64,000 nt of DNA from JBDSGC01 sp046594105. GTDB lineage: Bacteria > Acidobacteriota > Thermoanaerobaculia > Gp7-AA8. A model generated the notes under the pieces. That model searched no databases. It had not been told where the DNA came from and saw nothing but the letters and a program-made list of their open reading frames with translations. The translations under genes were made by a program, and so were the position numbers. This document shows, piece after piece, positions 1 to 8,900 of the stretch (position 1 is the stretch's first letter; every line of letters begins with the position of its first letter). The stretch is taken from NCBI GenBank assembly GCA_046594105.1, contig JBKJQB010000248.1:1-64000 (forward strand), written 5' to 3'.

Positions 1-1065
1 TGCCGTGGCGTCGGCCATGTGGGTGAACTTCCGCTCCAACGCCACGTCACCCGCGGCATAGATGCGCCGGTTGCTGGTCTGCAGGTAATCGTTCACCCGC
101 ACACCGTGCTCGTGGTCGTACTCGACGCCGGCCGCTTCGAGGTTCAGCCCCTCCTCATTGGGCACCCGCCCGACTCCCACCAGGATCTCGTCCACCGCCA
201 CCGTCGCTTCCTGGTTGTCGTTGACCAGGCGCACGCGCTTCTCGCCGCCCCCCAGGGTGACGCTCTTCACCTCGGTGTTGAGCCGCACCTCGATGCCGTC
301 TCTCCGCAAGGCGTCGGCGAGGATCTCCGCGGCGTCCCGCTCTTCGCTGGGGAGGAAGTAGCGCTCCCGGTTGGCTATGATCACCTCGCAGCCCAGGCGC
401 GCGAAGGCCTGAGCCAGCTCGCAGCCCAGTGGCCCGCCGCCGATCACCAGCAGCCGTTTCGGGCGCTCGGTCAGGTTGAAGACGGTCTCATTGGTGAGAT
501 AGCCGGCCTCTGCGAGGCCCTCAATGGGAGGTTGAGCGGCGCGGGAGCCGGTGGCGATGACGGCCTTTTTGAATTTGAGTTTGACGCCGGCCACGCTGAC
601 CGTACGGCGATCGGCGAACTCCGCTTCGCCGAGGAATACGTCGACGCCCAGATCCCGGAACCGCTGTACCGAGTCGTGGTGACTGATGTGGGCTCGGAGG
701 CGGCGCATGCGCTCCATCACCGCGGCGAAATCGACTTCTGAAACCACCGGCGCGCTTCCGGTGAATCGGGCGGCGTGGCGGAGATCGGCGTAGAACCGCG
801 CGCTGCGCAGGAGCGCCTTGGAAGGTACGCAACCAACGTTGAGGCAATCGCCACCTAGGAGGTTCTTCTCCACCAGCGCCACCCTGGCGCCGAGGGCGGC
901 TGCAGAGGCAGCGGTGACCAGCCCGGCCGTGCCGGCACCGAGAACGACGAGGTTGTAGCTGGGGACGGGTTGCGGGTTTGTCCAGTCCGCCGGCCGCACG
1001 TTGGCCAGCAACTCGGCGTCACACGGGTCGTTCGGTAGCAACTCGCCTCGGCTTGGCTCACTCAT
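1..1065 (-). CDS. Mercuric-reductase-like FAD disulfide oxidoreductase (3' end outside window)
   Basis: The first 355 codons are present; the gene runs off the left edge. It belongs to the class I pyridine nucleotide-disulfide oxidoreductases (lipoamide dehydrogenase, mercuric reductase, transhydrogenase). An FAD-binding GxGxxG stretch (VVLGAGTAGLV) lies near residue 40, followed by the redox-active disulfide motif GGDCLNVGCVPSKAL near residue 71. An NAD(P)-binding GGGPLGCELAQAF lies near residue 205 and the second FAD motif (YAAGDVA) close to the cut. There is no N-terminal heavy-metal-binding domain, so true mercury reduction is doubtful; merA-like oxidoreductases of this form are common in soil bacteria. 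The dimerisation domain, which would carry the MerA C-terminal Cys pair, is not visible. Its ATG overlaps the TGA of the glycoamylase gene by one base (TGATG), which implies translational coupling. Confidence 0.85.
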   Translation of the reverse strand, partial: MSEPSRGELLPNDPCDAELLANVRPADWTNPQPVPSYNLVVLGAGTAGLVTAASAAALGARVALVEKNLLGGDCLNVGCVPSKALLRSARFYADLRHAARFTGSAPVVSEVDFAAVMERMRRLRAHISHHDSVQRFRDLGVDVFLGEAEFADRRTVSVAGVKLKFKKAVIATGSRAAQPPIEGLAEAGYLTNETVFNLTERPKRLLVIGGGPLGCELAQAFARLGCEVIIANRERYFLPSEERDAAEILADALRRDGIEVRLNTEVKSVTLGGGEKRVRLVNDNQEATVAVDEILVGVGRVPNEEGLNLEAAGVEYDHEHGVRVNDYLQTSNRRIYAAGDVALERKFTHMADATA

Positions 1066-2390
1066 CAGTTTCTCGATCTCAACCAACCGTTGCGAAATCC
1101 CGTACGGCGAAGTCCGGTCACGATGGCAGGACACTCGCGCATCAGTCGCCAGAGCAGCCCGGAGCGGTGATTCTCGATCATCAGCGCCACCGGCCCCTGG
1201 TCCAGCCCGAAGTGCTCGGGTGATAGCCAACCGCGATGGTCCCCGGCGCCAGTGTCGAAGCTCGGGTTGAAGCTGGTCAGGAGCCCGTCCGCGCTGAGGA
1301 CTTCATGATGAGCGTCCCGGAAGTGCCGGAGGGCGGCCAGGACGATCTCCGGCGCGAAGGGCAGGGACGCGACGACTGCCCAGGGAGCCAGGGTTCCATC
1401 ATCCGGTCCGAACGGGACTCCGCGGGCCACATAGCCATAGAACTGCCGTTCGATGCCGCCGTCGCAACGTTGCTTCGCGAAGCCGGGGCCGAGCCCGGCG
1501 GTGATTCCCCAGCAGTTCTCACCGTACCCCTTGAACCACAGGGGATTGCGGATGGCGTACTGCTGCTGGACGGCAGTCGCCCGGCGGCTGTTCTCGAAGT
1601 AGTCGGAACGCTTCTCCCGCATGAACTCATCCTGGATGCCGCGCAGGTCGATCCAGACGTGCGAGAGCTGGTGGATGAAGAGCGGCGACGCAAAGAGGAA
1701 ATCAATGTCGTAGAGATTCTCCCACTGATACGTCCCGGTCCATGCGCCATAGCTCTCCGGGGGCAGCGGGTGCGTGGGCGAGCCGAGGCCCAGGATGTAA
1801 AGCAGCATTGCCTCGCTGTATCCCTCCCAGCCGTAGCTCAGGAACCCGGCCTTTGGCTTCCATCCCATGCGCACGACCGGACCGTTGGCGGCAGCCCAGG
1901 GCCAATCGATTCGCTCGTAGAGGAACCGGGCGAGCTCGCGGATTTCCCGTTCGTCATCTTCCGCGGCGGAAAAGTACATCCCGCTGGTGAGGACGCCGGC
2001 GATCAGGATCGCGGTGTCGATCATCGACAGCTCGCACTCCCAGACGCGCCGGCCGGTCTTCATGTCGAGGAAGTGATAGTAGAAACCGCGATGGCCTGTG
2101 GCGTCCGGCTCCTCGCCCTGGGAACTGTCGCGAAAGAACCGGAGAGCGGTCAATGTCCGCCCGGCGGCGTCGCCACGGGAAAGAAATCCCCGTTCCGCCC
2201 CCACCACCCAAGCGGCGAGGCCGAGCCCGGTGGCGGCGATACTGCACGGGGAACCTACCCGCGAGCTGTCGGCAATCAGCCCATTCTCGGGGTTTGCGGC
2301 TCGGAGGAAGTATCCGACGGCGTCCTGCTGCAGTCTCTGAAGATCTTCCTCGCTCGTTGGTGGCTCGGTCATGCGATTCCGAAACTCCAT
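1065..2390 (-). CDS. GH144-like glycoamylase-domain protein, probable beta-1,2-glucan hydrolase
   Basis: A 441-residue protein of the glycoamylase-like family (PF10091) that includes GH144 endo-beta-1,2-glucanases. Visible family features are an (alpha/alpha)-barrel with many aromatic residues, the segment WGITAGLGP near residue 290, and the start region with LRRLQQDA-type helix and ENGLIADSS. No signal peptide is evident, so a cytoplasmic location is likely unless export uses another route. The next gene on the other strand is a cyclic beta-1,2-glucan synthase that carries a related barrel domain, so the substrate is probably beta-1,2-glucan or sophorooligosaccharides; this is inferred from context. 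The ATG at 2390 was kept; a second ATG (MTEPPTS) lies six codons in. The stop codon is fused to the start of the flavoprotein gene. Confidence 0.8.
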   Translation of the reverse strand: MEFRNRMTEPPTSEEDLQRLQQDAVGYFLRAANPENGLIADSSRVGSPCSIAATGLGLAAWVVGAERGFLSRGDAAGRTLTALRFFRDSSQGEEPDATGHRGFYYHFLDMKTGRRVWECELSMIDTAILIAGVLTSGMYFSAAEDDEREIRELARFLYERIDWPWAAANGPVVRMGWKPKAGFLSYGWEGYSEAMLLYILGLGSPTHPLPPESYGAWTGTYQWENLYDIDFLFASPLFIHQLSHVWIDLRGIQDEFMREKRSDYFENSRRATAVQQQYAIRNPLWFKGYGENCWGITAGLGPGFAKQRCDGGIERQFYGYVARGVPFGPDDGTLAPWAVVASLPFAPEIVLAALRHFRDAHHEVLSADGLLTSFNPSFDTGAGDHRGWLSPEHFGLDQGPVALMIENHRSGLLWRLMRECPAIVTGLRRTGFRNGWLRSRN

Positions 2391-2991
2391 CGCGCGGACT
2401 CTCGCTAGATCGATGTAGGATCTGTATTCGAGACCGTATGAGTCGGTCCGGGATCGGGGCGTGCAATACGGTCGCCAGACCGCGCCAGAGCGTCGTGAGT
2501 CTTGCTCGGTCCCGGATCCTCAGAGTGGTGGCGCCGGCTCGCGTGGCCCTTTAGAGATACGGCGTCGGTCTCCGCAGTTTAGTCTGCTACGGCAGGATAG
2601 CCGTGGCGCGTTAGTTGAATCAACGCATGACCACGCTTCGACATTTTTTCGACGAAAGCGGGCGCCAAAGATGAGGCCAAAGATAGCGATCATGGGATTC
2701 GAGTCATGTTAGGAACGCGCGATGATTGCGGACATTCATATTGAGCCAGCTTGTACTAATCCATGGCCTGACATATGGGGCATCCGAGCTTCATTGGACT
2801 CGTAACCGGCGGGGCAGAACGAAACAGACGACTGGGTTCGGGACGACAGACATCGCTTCGTTGTTTCAAAAACGGCTTGAGGCGGAGTTCCGGGCAGATC
2901 ATTCGATGCCCCATGGCTATTCCAACGAAACAAAACCAGTCTTCGGCGTCTGTGGAATGGGCATTCTGCTGACCGCAGGCAGGAGTGTTTC
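2391..2991. other. Divergent intergenic region, 601 bp
   Basis: This lies between the glycoamylase gene and the cyclic glucan synthase and should hold both promoters. It is more AT-rich than the flanks, especially around 2600-2780. I found no convincing ORF, RNA gene or repeat here, and no promoter hexamer pair good enough to report. The synthase ribosome-binding site (CAGGAG, about six bases before the ATG at 2992) sits at its right end. Confidence 0.6.
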
Positions 2992-5900
2992 ATGCTGCAG
3001 CAGGTGACCGTGGACGAGCCTCTCCGTGGGGAGCTGCTCAACGTTGAACGGCTCGAGGAGCGGGCCCGAACGCTGGCGACCGCCCTCGCGCCGTCGGATC
3101 GCTCGCGGTTCGGGCGAAACGTTCTCCTGCACCGGCTGAGCGAGAACCTGGCCGCGCTCCGCCATGTCTATCAGGCCATCGCGGGCGACGTACACCGCGG
3201 CGAGAGTGTCGAGCCGGGCGCGGAATGGCTCCTCGACAACTTCCATCTCGTCGAGGCGGAGGGTGCTGGCATTCGCCAGGATCTTCCACCGGCCTTCTAC
3301 CGAAAGCTTCCGCGAGCCCCGGCTGAGGGAACGGAGCGGAGGCCGCGCCTCTACGTGATGGCGGAGGAGCTCGTGGCTGCAAGCGACGCGCGCCTCGACG
3401 CCTCGCGACTTTGCTCGTTCTTTCTCGCGTACCAATCTGTCTCGCCACTTCCGCTCAGCGAGCTCTGGGCCTCGCCGAGCATCTTGCGGCTGGCGTTGAT
3501 CGAGAACCTTCGCCGGCTTGCGGGGCGGATTCTTGAGGCGAGCCAGCAGCGCGCTCTCGCGGACCGACTCGTGGCCGCGCGCGAGTCAGGAGAAGATCAG
3601 GCTGACCCGCCCGTCCTTCCGGCGACACTCCACTCGGCGTTCGTCTCCGAGGTGCTCAAGCGGATTGGCGAGTACGACCCGAAACTCACACCGATCGGTG
3701 TGGCACTTGATGCCCGGCTCGAAGCCCTCGGTACGACGCCGGAAGCGGTCGCGCGCTCCGAGCACCAGCGCCAGGCGGCGGACCAGGTGTCGACAGGGAA
3801 CACGATCACGAGCTTGCGATTTTGCGCGACGCTCGATTGGACGCGGTGGGTCGAGAGCGTAAGCCATATCGACATGGTGCTCCGCCACGACCCGGCGGGC
3901 GTCTACAGCCGGATGGACTTCCGGAGCCGCGACCGCTACCGGGGCGCCGTCGAGGAGTTGGCGAGCCCGTCGGGCGAGGGGCAGGTCGCGGTCGCACAAA
4001 ACGCCGTGGACCTCGCGCGCAGTGCCGCGGAACGGTCTGGCGCGGACGAGCGCTCCGCGCACGTCGGCCACTGGCTCATAGGCCGCGGCCGCCGTGAGCT
4101 CGAAGCGGTCGTCGCATTTCGCCCCTCGCCGGTCCAGAGCCTGCGTCGATTCGTCTTCGCGCATGCGACGCTTCTCTACCTGGGCGCGATCGGCACGCTG
4201 ACGTCGGGGCTCGTCGCGCTCGCGCTGCTTTACGGTATGGACTCCGGCACCGTTTCAGTAACGGAGCTGGTCGTCATCGCATTGATCGCGCTGCTGCCAG
4301 CCAGCGAGGTGGCCATCTCGATCGTGCAGCGGCTCGTTCACGCGCTCGCCCCCCCGCGCCCGCTGGCACGGTTCGACATGACGCACGGCGTGCCGGAAGG
4401 GTCGCGCACACTCGTCGCTGTTCCCACGATTCTCGCCAGCGTCCAGGGTGTCGAAGATCTCCTCGAACACCTCGAGGTGCAGGCTCTCGGGAACCTCGAC
4501 CCCAACCTTCACTTCGCGATCCTCGGCGATCTCCGCGATGCCGCGACGGCCACGCGAACGGGAGACACGGCGATCGTCGAGGCTGCACGCCTCGGGATCG
4601 ACGCTCTGAACGTGAAGCACGGATCGGACCGATTCTTTCTCCTCTTTCGGGAGCGCCGCTGGAATGAGAAGGAAGGCGTCTTCATGGGCTGGGAACGGAA
4701 GCGCGGAAAACTCGAAGAGCTCAACCGTCTGCTTCGCGGCGCGACCGACACCAGCTACACGATCTTCGCCGGAGACCTGTCCGTGCTCCCGTTGATTCGT
4801 TATGTGCTCACGCTCGACACGGATACGCGGCTCCCGCGCGACGCGGCGCGCACGCTCGTCGGCATCCTCTCTCACCCGCTGAACCGTCCGCACGTCGATC
4901 CGGTTCTGAGGCGTGTCACGGAGGGATATGGGATCCTCCAGCCGCGGGTCGCTGTGACCAGCACCAGCGCCGCGAGCTCGCTCTTTGCACGCGTTTACTC
5001 GGGACACACAGGCGTCGACCCATATACGACGGCGGTCTCCGACGCGTACCAGGACTTGTTCGGCGAAGGGATCTCGACCGGCAAGGGACTCTACGACGTG
5101 GACGCATTCTCGCAGTCGCTCGAGGGACGGGTACCGGAGAACGCGCTCCTCTCGCACGACCTCTTCGAGGGGCTCTTCGCTCGAACGGCGCTCGTCTCCG
5201 ACGTCGAGGTCGTGGACGATTATCCGGCGAACGTCCTCGCGCACGCACGCCGCCAGAACCGCTGGGTGCGCGGCGACTGGCAGATCCTCCGCTGGCTGTT
5301 TCCATGGGTGCCAACGCGACACGGCATGATTCGGAACGACCTTCCCGTGATCAGCCGCTGGAAGATTCTCGACAACCTGAGGCGGAGCCTAGCCACCCCT
5401 TCGCTCCTGCTTCTCGTGCTCGCCGGCTGCACGTTCCTGCCAGGGCTTGCGTGGGTATGGGCGGGTGTCGCGGCAGCGATCGCCTCGATGCCGCTGCTCT
5501 CGGCTCTGGCACGTCCACCAAAGGGATGGCACATGCGGAAGCCGGTACAAGTTCACGTCCACGGGGCTCTGGACGACATCGTGATGGCGGCGGCGCAATC
5601 TGCCCTGGCGATCGTTCTTCTCCCCTTCCACGCATGGGAGACGCTTCACGCAATCGGCGTCACGCTCGTTCGCCTGGCGATCACACAGCGCAGGCTCCTC
5701 GAATGGGAGACGGCTGCCTCGCAATCCGCGCGGGCGGCGCATCTGCTCGAGGGAGGGGTCCGGGGCTTCATGGGCGAGGTTGCCGCCGGACCGGTGGCAG
5801 CGTCCTCGCTCCTCCTGCTTACGTCATTGGCGCAGCCGACCGACCTCCCGGTCGCCGCCCCGTTCGCTCTCCTCTGGCTGATGGCCCCAGTCGTAGCCTA

Positions 5901-8900
5901 CACGATGAGCCGGCCGACGCCGATCCTGGGTCGCGCTCTCGATCGTCTCGCGAGGGAGAGACTGCTCACAATTGCCGAACAGACCTGGCGCTACTTCGAC
6001 GAGTTCGTTACGCCTCGCGACAACGCGCTGCCTCCTGACAACTTCCAGGAGCACCCCGTGCCAGTGGTGGCCCACCGCACGTCGCCGACGAACATCGGCA
6101 TGTCTCTCCTGTCGACGCTCGCCGCACACGATCTCGGCTTCCTGGGCATCGACGCGCTCGCCGAGCGTATCGGCGCGACACTCGATACTGCCCTGAGTCT
6201 CGAAACGTGGGAGGGGCACCTGCTGAACTGGTACGACACGACGACACGCGAGCCGCTTCTGCCGCGCTACGTCTCGACCGTCGACAGCGGGAACCTCTGC
6301 GCTTCGCTGATGACGCTCAGCGTCGGCCTCGATGAGCTGGCGGCCAGGCCCGGGGTCGAGGAAACGCTCGGCACGACGCTCTCCCGGCTCGCGACCCGGG
6401 CCCGAACATTCGCAGACGGGATGCGCTTCGCCCCGCTCTACGACCGCGAGCGGCAACTCTTTTCGATCGGATACCGGCTCGCCGATGTGGACGGACCGGG
6501 GCGCCTCGACGTTTCCACCTACGACCTGCTTGCCTCCGAGGCGCGTCTCACGAGCTTTCTCGCAGTCGCGCGCGGGGAGGTGCCGCAAGCGCATTGGTTC
6601 CGGCTCGGACGCCCAGTCGTCAGCGTGGACGGAGTGCCGACGCTTCTCTCCTGGAGCGCCACGATGTTCGAGTACCTCATGCCGCTACTGCTGATGCGCG
6701 ACCGTCCCGATACGCTCCTCTCGGAGTCGTGCCGGCGGGCGGTTTCGCGGCAGATCGCGTTCGGCCGCACACGCGGCGTTCCCTGGGGGATCTCCGAGTC
6801 CGCGTACTCAGTGACCGACCGCGCAGGAACCTACCAGTACAAAGCGTTCGGCGTGCCGGGGCTCGGGCTGCAGCGACGGGTTGGCGACGAACTCGTAGTT
6901 GCGCCGTATGCGACAGCGCTGGCCGCTCTGGTCAACCCGGAGGCTGCCATCCGCAACTTCGCGCGACTGACAGCGGCGGGCCTCGAGGGCGCCTACGGTT
7001 TCTGCGAATCGATCGACTACACGCGGCGACGGCGCGAACAGGAAGTGACCGATGAGCCTTTCGAGGACGAGCGGAAGCAACCGGGCGTCCTGGTAAAGGC
7101 CTACTTCGCCCATCACCAGGGGATGACGCTGGTCGCGCTCGCGAACGTACTCCTTGGGGACATCATGGTGGAGCGGTTCCACGCCGATCCGCGCGTGAAG
7201 GCGACCGAATTGCTCCTCGAGGAGCGCATCCCGCGCGAGGCGCCCATCGTCGAGCCCCGTCCCGCCGAGCAGGCACGCCTCACCTCCCCCGTACTGGCTG
7301 AGGCGACGCGTCGGTTCCGGTCGCCCCACACGCCCTTCCCAAGGTCGACCATTCTCTCGAATGGTTCCTACGTCTCGATCGTCACCCATGCTGGGGGCGG
7401 CGCGAGCTTCTGGAAAGGGCGGAGCGTTACCCGCTGGCGCGAGGACCGAACCCGCGACTACGGCAGCCAATTCATCTACCTGCGGGACGTGCGGAACGGG
7501 GCCGTCTGGTCGGCGGGCTACCAGCCCATCTGCAATGACCCGGAGTCGTACTCAGTCGCGTTCCACCTCGAGAAGGCGGTCTTCCGCCGGCTCGACGACG
7601 AGATCGAGACGCGGCTCGAGATCGCTGTCTCGCCCGAGGACGACGTCGAGGTGCGCCGCCTCACGCTCACGAACCGGGGTGACCGGGTACGAGCGATCGA
7701 AGTCACCAGTTACGTCGAGCTTGTGCTCGGCGGCCTCATGGAGGACACCGCGCACCCCGCGTTCGGAAAGCTCTTCGTCGAGACCGAGTGGCTTCCGGAG
7801 GCTGCCGCGCTCCTGGCGCGCCGACGTCCGCGTGGCGAAGAGGACCCGCCGTTCCATGCGTTCCACACCCTATCGCTAGAGAGATTGCCGCAGGCGGCGA
7901 TCGAGCGGGAGACAGATCGGGCGCGCTTCCTCGGCCGGGGCCGCTCACCGGAGTCTCCGCGAGCAATGGACGGACGAGCGCTGAGCGGCACGACCGGGGC
8001 AGTCCTCGATCCCGTCTTCAGCCTGCGGACGCGCCTGCGACTTCCTCCCGGCGGCGTCGCGCGCCTCTCCTTTGCGACCGGCGCGGCGGCAGACGTCGAT
8101 ACGGCCCGCCAACTCGCACACAAGTACCACGACCCGGGCGCGGCGGGGCGCGCGTTTGCGCTCGCCTTCACCAACTCGCAGGTCTCGCTTCGTCACCTCG
8201 GGGTCTCCGCGGCGGAAGCGCAGCTCTTCGAGCGCCTTGCATCCCGTGTCTTCGGCGCCGACGCGTCGATGCGAGCCCGCCCGGAGGTGATGGCGAGAAA
8301 CACGCTCGGACAGTCCGGCCTGTGGGGGCACGACATCTCGGGCGACCTTCCGATCGTCCTGGTGCGCGTGCTCGCGACGAACGATGTCTCGCTCGTCGTA
8401 CAAGTCCTGAAGGCGCAGGCCTACTGGCGGCTCGAGGGGCTGAAGGCCGACATCGTCATCCTCAACGAGCACCCAGTGAGCTACCTCGACGCGATGCAGG
8501 CGCAACTCACGCAGCTCGTCGAAGCTGGTCCATGGGGAACACACCACGGGCAGTCAGGCGGCGTTTATCTCCTGCGCAGAGACGCGCTGACGGAGGCCGA
8601 GCGGATCCTCGTCCAGACCGTCGCGCGTGCCGTGCTGGCCGGGGACCGCGGCGATCTCGCAGAGCATCTCGAAAATCCCGAGGTCGAGGTGCCAGCCGAA
8701 GCCGCGCCCGCGCCTTCCACCGGTCCACCGCCCGTGGCCGCAAACGACGACACGCCGCCAGTGCCAGTGCCTCCGCTCGTGATGGAGAACGGCTTCGGAG
8801 GCTTCACCCTCGATGGCAAGGAGTATGTCGTCGTTCTCGAAGGGGGAAGGGAAACCCCGCTTCCCTGGTCCAACGTCATCGCGAACCCGCACTTCGGCAC

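Noticed and set aside
1236..2408. 390-codon open frame opposite the glycoamylase gene
   Set aside because: No domain and a Gly/Arg/Glu-rich shadow composition; the opposite strand is coherent.
2461..2712. Small ORF in the spacer before the glucan synthase
   Set aside because: No ribosome site, no domain, and irregular composition in an AT-richer spacer.
4255..5322. 355-codon open frame opposite the glucan synthase gene
   Set aside because: Fully inside a strongly coding region on the other strand, with no recognisable motif.
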